From positions 62,001 to 126,000 of the forward strand of contig NC_007354.1 in the NCBI RefSeq assembly GCF_000012565.1: a DNA stretch of 64,000 bases, written 5' to 3'. Positions 48,411 to 58,136 of this stretch are shown piece by piece. A model generated the notes under the pieces. The model made no database searches and was not told the DNA's origin. It saw nothing but the letters and a program-made list of their open reading frames with translations. A program made the translations under genes and the position numbers. The DNA comes from Ehrlichia canis str. Jake. GTDB taxonomy: Bacteria > Pseudomonadota > Alphaproteobacteria > Rickettsiales > Anaplasmataceae. Position 1 is the stretch's first letter; every line of letters starts with the position of its first letter.

Positions 48411-50336
48411 GTGCAATCTGATACTCATGAAAGTATAGTAAGAGTAGATGTAAGCAATGGAAGTAATGATGAACAATTAAATGATAATAGTGAATTTGCT
48501 AAACGCACTGATAAAAGCACTCAAAAAACAAAAGGTAGTGATCGAAAATCTGAATGTTTATTGAAGGACATAGTTGAATCATCAGAGAAAACTTTAGTCA
48601 CAGAAAGTACAAGTGCTTATTCTCAAGATATTCATGATGCTGAAGAATTCGAATCTAGATTATCCAGTAGTCAGTGGAGTACTGTTCAAAAAGGAACACG
48701 TAGTACAACTAAAGGAGATAAGGAACAAAAGAAATTTAGTGGTGATGGTGTTAAGTGTTTAGGTAAAACTGAGGGTGTATACTCAGAAAGTGTAGTTGAA
48801 TCTTCGGCACAGAGAGTTTCAGTGCCAAAAGGTTCAATAGTAGAAAATAGTAGTCAGTGGGATAAGAAAAATCAAGATATAAAAAACTCTCAATTAAAGC
48901 TTCTAAAAGCAGAAAATATTGCTGAAAGTGGTATTATTTCAGGAAGTGGAGAAGAGTGGTCTGTTAAATTTTCAAAAAAAGATTCTAAAAGAAACAAAAA
49001 ATCACAAACATTTGAAAGTGATGCTACTGTTAAAGCTATTGACGTATCTCATGCTAGCACTGTGGGAGAAGGAAAAGCTAGTCAAGAATTAAGTAGTAAG
49101 TATTTACAGCAAGGTGCAAGGCCAAAGGTCCGGTCTCACACTCAAAGTATTAGTGTTGGATTGCCTATAGGAAACGCAAATTCAAAAGATGTAAGTCAGA
49201 AAAAAAATGTAAGTTTGTCTACAGTAAATGTTAGTGAAATGAAAGCTCATTCTTGCATGGTTACTGGTATTGGTACTGGTGTACATCTTGAAACTAAGCC
49301 CATTGGCAGAAGTGGTGATACATATGGATGTGTGACTAATAAGCAATATCTTGCATCTGTAGACAAATTTAAGATGTCTGTAGAAAAGTTTGCAAAAATG
49401 CACATGCAATATATTGCTAATATTGTTTTTGATGTATTTGCAATAGAAAATGGAAATATTATATTCAGGGATGAAATTCAAAATGTTTTGTTAAAAACTA
49501 CTAAAAATATAGAGTTGTGTTCCTTTGTCATTAAACAAGGGATAATTATGCAAGTGATGTCTAGAGTTTGTAGTTCTAAGCTTTATAATAGTGTGATGTA
49601 TTGTGCAAGTCATTGGGATAATCAGAAAATCTTGGATGCTGTTTTATTGGAAATCCTTAATCTTGGACCTAATGCTTTGGTGAGTATGCTACCAAGTATG
49701 CGTAATGTTTTTTTAAATATGCATGAAGGTATTGAACATAATGTTTTTAGGTTGTATAGCGGTGGTTTTTACTCAGGTTTGTTAAATATGTGCTATGATT
49801 TTATAACACAAATAGATAAAAGTCCAGGATTAATGAGATTGTACAATTTTATAATATTATCTAGTCAAATACATTTTGGTACAATGTATGATGTAATATG
49901 TAAATCACAAGTTACTGCTGCAGGTGTACAAAATGTGGAAGCAATAAAAAAACTAATTTTCAATGGACATCGTGTAGGCAGCGTTCAGATTTGTCCTACA
50001 ATTTTTGTGCATCGTTGTTGTGGAGTGAAAAGAACATTTAGGCATCTATACAGTCCAAATTACAAAAACGTTGCATGTACAATAGGTAATCTTAACATTC
50101 CAAGTGTTATTATAAAAGAATGTAGTTGTAATATTGATGAAAAAGTTGCTCAGTGTATTGAAGAAAAGACCATGAGTTTTGATGTTTTTGTTGAAGACAT
50201 GGTGTGTAATTGTGTAAAATCGTTATTATATCAGAATGTAAAACTTTTGCTGGAAAAAGACATAGCATTATACGAAAAAGAAGTAAGAAGTAAATACCAG
50301 ACTATGGGTAGTACTACATCTTCTCGTATGTTGTAG
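48411..50336 (+). CDS. C-terminal bulk of the phase-variable GARPK-family gene
   Basis: 641 codons from a GTG, but the same frame is open back to the poly-G tract at 48122. That upstream stretch encodes family features (LRKRRRKKSALK and YLQQHARPKVSQP), so the GTG is not the natural start. Within this part YLQQGARPKVRSH is near 229-241, with the C-terminal domain from about 326 (AKMHMQYIANIVFDVFAI, IILSSQIHFGTMYDVI) to a GSTTSSRML end. The domain belongs to the same subgroup as the gene at 50504 (which ends SSRTL) and lacks the HMGSTGP segment. Expressed as a whole only when the G-tract length restores the frame with 47908. Function unknown. Confidence 0.8.
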   Translation: MQSDTHESIVRVDVSNGSNDEQLNDNSEFAKRTDKSTQKTKGSDRKSECLLKDIVESSEKTLVTESTSAYSQDIHDAEEFESRLSSSQWSTVQKGTRSTTKGDKEQKKFSGDGVKCLGKTEGVYSESVVESSAQRVSVPKGSIVENSSQWDKKNQDIKNSQLKLLKAENIAESGIISGSGEEWSVKFSKKDSKRNKKSQTFESDATVKAIDVSHASTVGEGKASQELSSKYLQQGARPKVRSHTQSISVGLPIGNANSKDVSQKKNVSLSTVNVSEMKAHSCMVTGIGTGVHLETKPIGRSGDTYGCVTNKQYLASVDKFKMSVEKFAKMHMQYIANIVFDVFAIENGNIIFRDEIQNVLLKTTKNIELCSFVIKQGIIMQVMSRVCSSKLYNSVMYCASHWDNQKILDAVLLEILNLGPNALVSMLPSMRNVFLNMHEGIEHNVFRLYSGGFYSGLLNMCYDFITQIDKSPGLMRLYNFIILSSQIHFGTMYDVICKSQVTAAGVQNVEAIKKLIFNGHRVGSVQICPTIFVHRCCGVKRTFRHLYSPNYKNVACTIGNLNIPSVIIKECSCNIDEKVAQCIEEKTMSFDVFVEDMVCNCVKSLLYQNVKLLLEKDIALYEKEVRSKYQTMGSTTSSRML

Positions 50337-50503
50337 AGATCAGTGCTTGTATATTCATTAAAATGTCACAATTGACATTATTGGTATTATGGATTCACAG
50401 TGACTATGTAAATAAATGCTAACTCAATAGAGTTGCGTTTAGTAGTGTAAATATGTTAATATTAGTAGTAAAGAATCTAAATTTCCAAAGTTAGTGTGTT
50501 ATT

Positions 50504-53254
50504 ATGCTTGTAGGGATATTCATTGCCGGAGCAGCAGCTTGGGCTATAGTTGTATTATGTAAAAGTAGAAAAACTGGTAATAAATCAAATATAGACAACG
50601 TAGAAACAAGTACAAGTGGGGCTGCGGCTACTACTTCAGATGGAGAGTTAAGTGAAGAATTGTCTAGTTTAGATATTGCATCTTCTAAGAGTAGAGTTTT
50701 AGATAGAGAGGGGGGGGGGGGAACTAGCTTAGAAGAGAATGTAGTAAAATTATCTGGTAAATCTTCAAGAAAAAGAAATAAGAAGAAATCAACATTGAAA
50801 GAGTCAAAGAATGTTGTTCCTGATATTGATGTAAGCAGTGATGTTAATGGTATATCTGGTGCTAATTCTGAAAAAGAAGAAGGATCTTCTAGAACTGAAG
50901 AACAAGCAGCTAATTTAGACGCTAAATATTTAAGACAAGGTGCTGAGCCGAAAGTACGTCAACGTACTTCTATTAAGCAAACTAAGGCTGGTGAAAAAAC
51001 TGGTGCTTTGCAATCTAGTGTTAAGAGTTCTAGTCAAAAAAGTACAAAGACACAAGATGTAGAAAGTAAAACCTCTGACAGTACTGTTGAGTGTTTTGCA
51101 AAGGTAGAAGATATTAGTAATTCGGGGAACACTAGTACTATGTCAAAAGATGATGTAACAGTGTCAGTTGAATCTGTGTCATCACAGCACTTACGTACTA
51201 GAAATACAGAAGGAAAGATTTCTAGTCACCAAGTTGGACAAAGTTCAGATGTTGAGTCCACTGGGGATCAGCATGCTTCAAAAAAGAAAGGTAAGAAAAA
51301 GAAAAAAAAGACACTTTCTGTATTGAGAGGCGTATCGGATGAGACTTTAGACACAGTACATCATACTAGTGGTGCGTTTGAGAGTACTGCAGGAGTTTTT
51401 AATCCTGCAAGTGAAGATACAGAAGGCAGTTTAGAGCAGGAATATTTAAGGCAAGGTGCAAAGCCAAAAATGCGTCAACCTGTAGCTAGTAGACAGACAA
51501 AAGGTGCTAAGAAAACTGATATAGTGCAATCTGATGTTCAAAAGGATGTAAGCGCACGAAGTTCTGACATTTTGAGTAATGTTAAACAAGATTTGAAGAG
51601 TTCGTTTCCTAAATCTTTTGATAGAAGTAATACAAAAGCAAGAAGTGTTGAAAGTGGAGAGAGGCAAGGTGTTCCATCAGAAAGTGCAGTAAAATTTGTA
51701 ACTAAGACTTTAGCAGAAGCAGATTTAAGAGTTAAAGAATCGGAAATAAGAAAATCTAGTCAAAGGGGAAAAGCACAGGGTTTACATGGTGTAAGTTCTA
51801 AACCTTGTGGTGAGGGTTCTATAGAAGTTGTAGATTATAGAGAAGAAAAACGTAGAGCTCGAGTAGAGGATGTACAAGGATTTTTTGGTGGATATTTAAA
51901 GACAAGTACTGGAAAGGAGCGCGAATCAAGAAGCTTAGAAGATGTTACTGTTGTTGAATATGTAAGACGAGAAGGAGACTGTGGTGTCGTTAGTCGGGAA
52001 GATAGAAAGTCAGAGGTAGATAATGGATATTTACAGCAGGGTGCGAAACCGAAAATTTGTCGGTCCTACTCTATTAAGCAAAGAAAAGATACTGATGCGA
52101 TACCATCTTGTGTACATAGAGAAGTAGAGAGCAGTGAGAAATTGCCTGGTGTCAGTGAAGGGCAGAAAACTCAAGTACTTACTTCAGTAGAAGCTAGTAC
52201 ACACATGACAATTAAAAGTTTTATTAGAAAACATACTAGTCACCTTTCCGCAAAGGAGTATTTTCAACAAATGGTAAAATTTAGAAAAACTGTAGAACAG
52301 TTTGCAGATATGCATTTTGTATATTCTGCTAATTTTATGTTCAATATATTTAATATAGTAGGTAATAGACTTGTATTAAAACCTGAAATTCAAAATAGTC
52401 TATTAAAAGTAACTAATAATATAAATCTATGTACTTTTATTATTAAGTTTGGGATAATTAAACAAATGGTAGGTAGATTATGTAATCTTGTTATTCTTAA
52501 GTATTTTAAGTATTGTGCCAGTCATTATTATGATCAGAGCCACATGGATGCATTCTTGATAAGTCTAATTAATTTAGGATTTTCTGACTTGAAGACTATT
52601 TCTGCACGAGTATGTAATTTCCTTTATTGCTATTCTCAAGAGTTAAAAGACAAGGCTGTTTTTAAGGTACACTCTGATAGTTTTTACTATGACATGTTAG
52701 GTATGTATATTGATATTGTAAATTCACGAGTTCAGGATACTCAGTTAAATGACTTAATTGATTTGATAAAGGTATCTTGTATTGTGCAGTTTGGGCATAT
52801 GTATCATATTATTGTGCAGTCAAAAAGTATCACTACAGAATCCTGTACTGATAAAGAAATACAAGCTCTTATTTTTCAAGAAAGAAGTGTAAAACACATG
52901 CTGTTTTATGCTGTAAGGTTTGCGAGGATATGTGATAATGCAAGAATGGCATTTAGTCATTTATATAGTCCAGATGAAAAAAGAAATCCTGTGTGTGTAA
53001 CATCTGGACTTGCGTTCCCACGCAATATTATTAGACCGTGTAGGGAAATTATTAATGATATTGACCATAATGTTAAAAATGGTACTATGCACTTTGGTGT
53101 ATTTATGAGTAACATAGCAAATTATACTACAAGCTTATTCTTAAATTCTGAGCTAGAATTTCTTATCCGAAAAGATATAGAAACTTATAGAAAGGTTATA
53201 GCAGAACAATACTTAACTATGGGAAGCGCTGCTGAATCTTCTCGTACCCTGTAA
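50504..53254 (+). CDS. GARPK-family paralog with membrane segment, poly-G12 (ON)
   Basis: 916 residues, the in-frame twin of the gene at 47908. N-terminal hydrophobic segment (LVGIFIAGAAAWAIVVLC), Ser/Thr-rich acidic stretch, Gly run from G12 at about residues 69-73, and basic SSRKRNKKKST. Three motif copies follow: YLRQGAEPK (about 143), YLRQGAKPK (about 314) and YLQQGAKPK (about 509). A second basic cluster (KKKGKKKKKK) lies near 262. The C-terminal domain starts near 600 (ADMHFVYSANFMFNIFNI) with LIKVSCIVQFGHMYHII. The end is GSAAESSRTL. It is the last family gene of the island, and an inverted repeat that may act as a terminator follows. Slippage at the G tract would turn it off. Confidence 0.85.
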   Translation: MLVGIFIAGAAAWAIVVLCKSRKTGNKSNIDNVETSTSGAAATTSDGELSEELSSLDIASSKSRVLDREGGGGTSLEENVVKLSGKSSRKRNKKKSTLKESKNVVPDIDVSSDVNGISGANSEKEEGSSRTEEQAANLDAKYLRQGAEPKVRQRTSIKQTKAGEKTGALQSSVKSSSQKSTKTQDVESKTSDSTVECFAKVEDISNSGNTSTMSKDDVTVSVESVSSQHLRTRNTEGKISSHQVGQSSDVESTGDQHASKKKGKKKKKKTLSVLRGVSDETLDTVHHTSGAFESTAGVFNPASEDTEGSLEQEYLRQGAKPKMRQPVASRQTKGAKKTDIVQSDVQKDVSARSSDILSNVKQDLKSSFPKSFDRSNTKARSVESGERQGVPSESAVKFVTKTLAEADLRVKESEIRKSSQRGKAQGLHGVSSKPCGEGSIEVVDYREEKRRARVEDVQGFFGGYLKTSTGKERESRSLEDVTVVEYVRREGDCGVVSREDRKSEVDNGYLQQGAKPKICRSYSIKQRKDTDAIPSCVHREVESSEKLPGVSEGQKTQVLTSVEASTHMTIKSFIRKHTSHLSAKEYFQQMVKFRKTVEQFADMHFVYSANFMFNIFNIVGNRLVLKPEIQNSLLKVTNNINLCTFIIKFGIIKQMVGRLCNLVILKYFKYCASHYYDQSHMDAFLISLINLGFSDLKTISARVCNFLYCYSQELKDKAVFKVHSDSFYYDMLGMYIDIVNSRVQDTQLNDLIDLIKVSCIVQFGHMYHIIVQSKSITTESCTDKEIQALIFQERSVKHMLFYAVRFARICDNARMAFSHLYSPDEKRNPVCVTSGLAFPRNIIRPCREIINDIDHNVKNGTMHFGVFMSNIANYTTSLFLNSELEFLIRKDIETYRKVIAEQYLTMGSAAESSRTL
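50710..50721 (+). repeat. Poly(G)12 tract in coding sequence
   Basis: Twelve G in frame (RE-GGGG-TS) at the same relative place as the frame-breaking tract at 48122. Confidence 0.95.
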
Positions 53255-53276
53255 TATGAGAAATAAGCATAGTGTG

Positions 53277-53317
53277 CTATAAGCATTATAAACATCACAA
53301 ATTTACAATGCTTATAG
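53277..53317. terminator. Inverted repeat between convergent genes
   Basis: Perfect 11-base arms CTATAAGCATT (53277-53287) and AATGCTTATAG (53307-53317) around a 19-base loop, 22 bases after the stop codon of the last paralog. It lies between two convergent genes and could terminate both. No T-run follows. Confidence 0.45.
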
Positions 53318-53412
53318 AATGTTGCATTAGTAAGATGTTTTAATAATAGAATAATGTTGATAAAAAGTATCTTTATGTATTTTGTGTTTTCAAATAAAGT
53401 GTTATTTTTTCA

Positions 53413-53691
53413 TTATTCAGATGCAGTTATAATTTTTTGCATGTGTGGCATCATAATTTCTATTAATTTCTTAACTAAGTCTGCTTGTTGATTTTGTGAT
53501 AGTGTTTGTTGCTCTGAGCTAATTGCAGAGTTAATTAATGGTGTTAATACTTTATTTAATTCTGGAATTGCTTGTTTGACTTCATTTTTGATGCATTCTT
53601 TCATTTTTGAGTCTATTTTTGTGTTATATCCTTTTTCTACATAGCTCATAGCACTCTCTAAACTTGAGTCTAGTGATAATTCTTCTGTCAT
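53413..53691 (-). CDS. Small conserved-looking protein, function unknown
   Basis: 92 residues, helical and acidic, with no membrane segment and no motif I recognise. The second half (KQAIPELNKVLTPLINSAIS, LVKKLIEIMMPHMQKII) reads as two or three amphipathic helices, and short helical C-termini of this type occur in cell-pole or scaffold proteins. That comparison is too weak for a name. It starts with ATG and is in good coding style, unlike the random frames nearby. It is convergent with the paralog island and divergent from guaA. Confidence 0.65.
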   Translation of the reverse strand: MTEELSLDSSLESAMSYVEKGYNTKIDSKMKECIKNEVKQAIPELNKVLTPLINSAISSEQQTLSQNQQADLVKKLIEIMMPHMQKIITASE

Positions 53692-54088
53692 GTTTTTGTA
53701 CCTAAATTTATCGTGATAATTTAAATATTATAGTATATTTATTAATAAAATTATAACTCTTGTTGAGAATTGACTTTTTTGATATAGTTGTAACATGACG
53801 TAAGTTCTAGAGTTCTACGTCATTTTCTTTAATGCCTTATTGTAATAAGTTGTATTTTTATGTTGTGTTATGTAAAAAACTATAAGTTTATTGTAGTTAA
53901 TAAAGTAAATAATATTGGTTTATAGAGTTTATATGATCAGCGCTAAAGGTGTGTTAATTATTGTTATAAATAAGCTTACTAATGTTTATATGTCTGTATT
54001 AAGTTAACCATGTACATGTAGCAATTAATTAGGTAGTAGTGCCTGCATGTTTATGGGTTTTGTTTTCTGAATTGTGAGGTAGCATGGA
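53692..54088. other. Intergenic region between divergent genes
   Basis: 397 bases between the small - strand gene and guaA. Besides a hairpin (listed separately) I see nothing specific. Promoters for both genes must be here. Confidence 0.5.
53795..53823. other. Hairpin in the guaA upstream region
   Basis: ATGACGTA (53795-53802) and TACGTCAT (53816-53823) pair perfectly around a 13-base loop, and TTTCTTTAA follows on the + strand. It could be a terminator-like structure, a palindromic operator, or chance. It lies about 265 bases before the guaA start. Confidence 0.35.
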
Positions 54089-55669
54089 ATGTCAAAAGTA
54101 GCAATTATTGATTTTGGGTCGCAATTTACGCAATTACTTGCTAGGAGAATAAGAGAACTAAATGTCTATTGTGAAATTTTTACACCTGATGTGGAATTTG
54201 ATCTTGTAAAAGACAGTAAGGCGTTTATTTTATCTGGAGGACCTAAATCAGTTGCTAGTTTAGCGGAAATACCTAAAATTGTTCATAATATTATTGAGTT
54301 AAATAAGAAATCTTCAATTCCAGTGTTAGGTATATGCTATGGATTACAGCTTTTAAGTAATTATTTTAATTCAGCTATTGTATCTGATTGTAGTAAAGAA
54401 TTTGGTAAAGCTACTTTGAATATTATAAAAGAATCAGAAATCACAAAAAATGTTTGGGAAGTAGGTAAAAGGGTTGATGTATGGATGAGCCATGCAGATA
54501 GTGTATATAATGTTCCTCGTGGTTTTGAAGTTATAGCATATAGTGTGTTGAAGAATGTAATTGCAATGATATGCAATGAAGAAAGAAAAATCTACGGCAT
54601 GCAGTTTCATCCTGAAGTATATCACACTACTGATGGTATAGCATTGCTTAGTAATTTTATAAAGATAGCAGGGTGTAAAACTGATTGGACAATGAATTCC
54701 TTTTTGGATGAGCAACAACGTGTTATAAAAAAGCAAGTAGGAGATAAAAAGGTAATAGCAGCTATTAGTGGTGGGGTTGACTCTAGTGTTGCTGCTGCTT
54801 TGACTTATCGAGCCATAGGGGATCAATTGCACTGTATCTTTATTGATAATGGTCTGTTACGTTATAATGAAGCAGAAAAAATAAGTCAGTTATTAGTTAA
54901 TCAATTTCAAATGCCTATCACTATTGTTGATAAATCATCAGTGTTTTTGAATAAACTTAAGTCTATTACTGATCCAGAACAAAAACGGAAAATAATAGGA
55001 AAAACATTTATTGAAGTATTTGAAGGAGAGGCAAATAAAATAGGAGGAGTAGAATTTCTAATGCAGGGAACTATATACCCTGATGTCATAGAATCTGGTG
55101 GTGCTGTGGGAAAAGAAAGTGTAACTATCAAGTCTCATCATAATGTTGGTGGATTACCTGATGTTATGAGACTGCAGCTTGTTGAGCCTCTAAAGTTGCT
55201 GTTTAAAGATGAAGTTAGATTATTGGGAAAGGAGCTTGGAATATCAGATGAAATATTGATGCGCCATCCATTTCCAGGTCCTGGACTAGCAATTAGAATA
55301 ATAGGTGAAGTTACTCAAGAAAAAATAAAAATGCTACAAGCTGCTGATGATATATATATCAATCTTATAAAGAAGTACAACTTGTATAATATTATATGGC
55401 AGGCATTTGCAGTGATATTACCTGTGAAAACAGTAGGTGTTATGGGTGATAGTAGGACTTATGGTTATACTTGTGCTTTAAGAGCTGTTACTTCTAGTGA
55501 TGGTATGACTGCAGGCTGTTTCCCATTTGGTGTAGATACAGATACTAAGTTAATCTTTTATGAATTTTTGCAGGAAGTAAGTAATGCAATAGTAAATAAT
55601 GTTGATGGGATTAATAGAGTAGTATATGACACTACATCTAAACCTCCAGCTACAATTGAATGGGAATAG
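54089..55669 (+). CDS. guaA: GMP synthase (glutamine-hydrolysing)
   Basis: Converts XMP to GMP with glutamine and ATP, the last step of guanine nucleotide synthesis. The 526 residues have the class I amidotransferase domain with the nucleophile Cys83 in GICYGLQLL and the His174/Glu176 pair in MQFHPEV. The ATP pyrophosphatase P-loop SGGVDSS is at 227-233. The C-terminal dimerisation part contains [12 protein letters not shown] and the usual PPATIEWE end. Length and domain order are normal. It is monocistronic as far as can be seen. Two worn copies of its last 30 codons follow in the spacer. Confidence 0.95.
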   Translation: MSKVAIIDFGSQFTQLLARRIRELNVYCEIFTPDVEFDLVKDSKAFILSGGPKSVASLAEIPKIVHNIIELNKKSSIPVLGICYGLQLLSNYFNSAIVSDCSKEFGKATLNIIKESEITKNVWEVGKRVDVWMSHADSVYNVPRGFEVIAYSVLKNVIAMICNEERKIYGMQFHPEVYHTTDGIALLSNFIKIAGCKTDWTMNSFLDEQQRVIKKQVGDKKVIAAISGGVDSSVAAALTYRAIGDQLHCIFIDNGLLRYNEAEKISQLLVNQFQMPITIVDKSSVFLNKLKSITDPEQKRKIIGKTFIEVFEGEANKIGGVEFLMQGTIYPDVIESGGAVGKESVTIKSHHNVGGLPDVMRLQLVEPLKLLFKDEVRLLGKELGISDEILMRHPFPGPGLAIRIIGEVTQEKIKMLQAADDIYINLIKKYNLYNIIWQAFAVILPVKTVGVMGDSRTYGYTCALRAVTSSDGMTAGCFPFGVDTDTKLIFYEFLQEVSNAIVNNVDGINRVVYDTTSKPPATIEWE

Positions 55670-55762
55670 ATTTTAAAAATCTTGAAAAGGGAATACAAAT
55701 TATTAAAAGCTAACATTAGTTTTTTGTTTATATAGTAAGTTGATAATACTCTTGTAAGTGAT

Positions 55763-55925
55763 ATTCAATGAATTAATAAAATAGTATATGATCTGTGAAT
55801 CTAACACTTTGATTGCAATTGAACATTGTGAGAAGTTAGTAGTGCAGTTATCAATGATGTTGAAGCATTAATAAGTTAATATATGACTTACATTTAACCA
55901 TGCAGTTGCAATTGGATAAAGCTAA
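55763..55925 (+). pseudogene. Two eroded copies of the guaA 3' end
   Basis: The end of guaA (55574-55669) is echoed twice. At about 55763-55824, AATAAAATAGTATATGATCT and GATTGCAATTGAACAT match AATAGAGTAGTATATGACAC and CAGCTACAATTGAATG. At about 55829-55925, AGAAGTTAGTAGTGCAG, ATGATGTTGAAGCATTAATA, ATATATGACTTACATTTAA and GTTGCAATTGGATAAA follow the same order as in the gene. Both are disrupted by indels and stops. These are remnants of tandem duplications of a gene end. Confidence 0.65.
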
Positions 55926-56601
55926 ATATTTTTGTAATATTGAAAATAAAAGTTGGCTTTTTGGTTATTTATTGAGGTACTGGTACTAATTTTTCATAAA
56001 TTTGAATTTGTAATGATATTATAAATAGTGGTAAAGTGTCAGGTACGTTTTAGGTATTTTTTATAGTTTAATGTATATATAGTAATCTGGTACATATTTT
56101 AACTCTTGCTATTTACAGGTTTTATCAGTAAAACTTGTTAATTTACCGAGATAAGCAGGTATAGATTTTCAAATTATAGTAGAATTCAAGTCTTATTTGG
56201 CGTGATAAGACACAAAATATGTAATATGTTTGTTTTAGATTAACATTAAGCTTTCTTTAGAAATTTAAGATGGAGAAGGTATATAACTTGTAAGTATATA
56301 TAAATATGGTATTAATTTTTTATAGTTGGTGAGAGTATTATATAACTTTGTGTATTGTAAATCTTGTTGATATCTAGTGTATTAAAAAATGATTTATTTT
56401 TACGGAAAGTTAAAAATCAGTGTTGATAATATTATCGGTATGAATTTTGTGTGTAAATATCAGAAAAGAATTGGATTTTCAGTTAATATACATAAAGTTT
56501 ACATTACTTCTGATAAGATTTGAAGTGTTTGAATTTTAATTTTTATCTGTTTGTGTTATATAAGCAAAATATGCGTTATTGTTATTAATTTAGGTGAAAA
56601 T
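55926..56601. other. Intergenic region, no gene seen
   Basis: About 675 AT-rich bases upstream of gltA with stops in all frames. The last bases hold the gltA ribosome-binding site (AGGTGAA). Confidence 0.6.
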
Positions 56602-57852
56602 ATGGTCAAAGAAGCAGTATTGGAATTAGATGGTCAAAAAGTGAAATTACCGGTTTTATGTGATACTAATGGAAATAAAGTTATAGATATTACTTCTTTG
56701 TATAAAGGTACAGGAATATTAACTTATGATCCAGGATTTATGTCTACTGCTGCTTGTGAGTCCAAGATTACATTTATTGATGGGAATAAGGGGATATTAT
56801 GCTATAGAGGATATAATATAGCTGATTTAGTTAATAACAATAAGAGTTTTATAGAAATCGTCTATTTATTGTTTTATGGGTCTTTTCCTAGTGTTGATAA
56901 TTTAAAAGATTTTATGTTACAGATTTCTCAGGAGTATATGCCTCCTGAAATGGTTTGTGATGTTATAAAGTCATTTTCACAAGATTCACATCCTATGACT
57001 ATATTAATGGCATGTTTTTCTGCATTGGCATCTTATTATCATGACCAAGCAGTTGATAAAGATGGATTAAAACATCCTAAGTTAGCAGTGGCTAAGGTTG
57101 CAAGCATAATAGCAATGATTTATAGATACACGACTAATCAGGATTTTATTGAACCTAATCATGGATTGTCTTATAGTGAAAATTTTATACATATGATGTT
57201 TGATATTTCTTCTTATAAATTTACTCAAGTTGTTGCTAAAGCTTTGGATGTTATTTTTACATTACATGCTGATCATGAGCAAAATGCTTCTACTGCTACT
57301 GTTAGGTTGGCTGGTTCTTCTGGTGCTGACTTATTTGCTTGTTTGGTAGCAGGGATAGCAACTTTATGGGGGCCAGCTCATGGTGGTGCTAATGAAGCTG
57401 TGATTAATATGTTAATGGCAATTGAAAAACCAAGTAACGTAAAGCAGTTTATTCAAAAAGTAAAAGATGGTAATAAAAGTACGAGGCTAATGGGTTTTGG
57501 TCATAGGGTATATAAAAATTATGATCCACGTGCTAAGATAATTTGTGAAATTTGTAAAGAAGTCTTAAATGATTTAGGTGTAAATGATCCATTATTAGAA
57601 ATAGCTTTGGAATTGGAAAATATAGCTTTGCAGGATAGTTATTTTATTGAACGTAGCTTGTATCCTAATGTGGATTTTTATTCTGGAATTATTTTAAAAG
57701 CTATTGGAATACCAGTGAGAATGTTTACTACATTATTTGCGTTGGCTAGAACATCTGGTTGGTCTGCTCAGTGGTATGAGATGGTGGCAGATAAGAATTA
57801 TAAAATATGTCGTCCACGTCAGTTATATACTGGTCATATTGCAAAAATCTAG
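56602..57852 (+). CDS. gltA: Citrate synthase
   Basis: Condenses oxaloacetate and acetyl-CoA to citrate at the entry of the TCA cycle. I start it at the ATG at 56602, preceded by AGGTGAA, giving 416 residues. The frame is open back to a TTG at 56551 but that extension is not family-like. Catalytic segments are all present: HADHEQNAST, WGPAHGGAN with the active His, GFGHRVYKNYDPRAK with the second His, and a VDFYSG with the catalytic Asp. It is the hexameric type of Gram-negative bacteria by length. It stands alone between two noncoding gaps. Confidence 0.95.
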   Translation: MVKEAVLELDGQKVKLPVLCDTNGNKVIDITSLYKGTGILTYDPGFMSTAACESKITFIDGNKGILCYRGYNIADLVNNNKSFIEIVYLLFYGSFPSVDNLKDFMLQISQEYMPPEMVCDVIKSFSQDSHPMTILMACFSALASYYHDQAVDKDGLKHPKLAVAKVASIIAMIYRYTTNQDFIEPNHGLSYSENFIHMMFDISSYKFTQVVAKALDVIFTLHADHEQNASTATVRLAGSSGADLFACLVAGIATLWGPAHGGANEAVINMLMAIEKPSNVKQFIQKVKDGNKSTRLMGFGHRVYKNYDPRAKIICEICKEVLNDLGVNDPLLEIALELENIALQDSYFIERSLYPNVDFYSGIILKAIGIPVRMFTTLFALARTSGWSAQWYEMVADKNYKICRPRQLYTGHIAKI

Positions 57853-58136
57853 TTTTATATTTATTATATTAAAGTTATTCAATATCTGTTATTGGATTGA
57901 TATGCATAGGTACTGTAAAGTGCTATGTTGTTTCTATTGGCTTATTGTGACAGAGTAGTTTTGTAATAGAGTATCTGTGATTGGGAATATAACAGTAATG
58001 TTGATGTTTAAAGTGTAGATATGATATTAAAAAATGAAATTATAGAATGTAATTATGATATAATGTTAAACAGAATATTTTATCCTATAAATAGTCCTCC
58101 TATTAATATTCTTACTTAAATGTTTTATTGGTACTA

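Noticed and set aside
54434-54832. 132-codon frame on the - strand
   Set aside because: Lies wholly inside guaA, whose identity and frame are certain.
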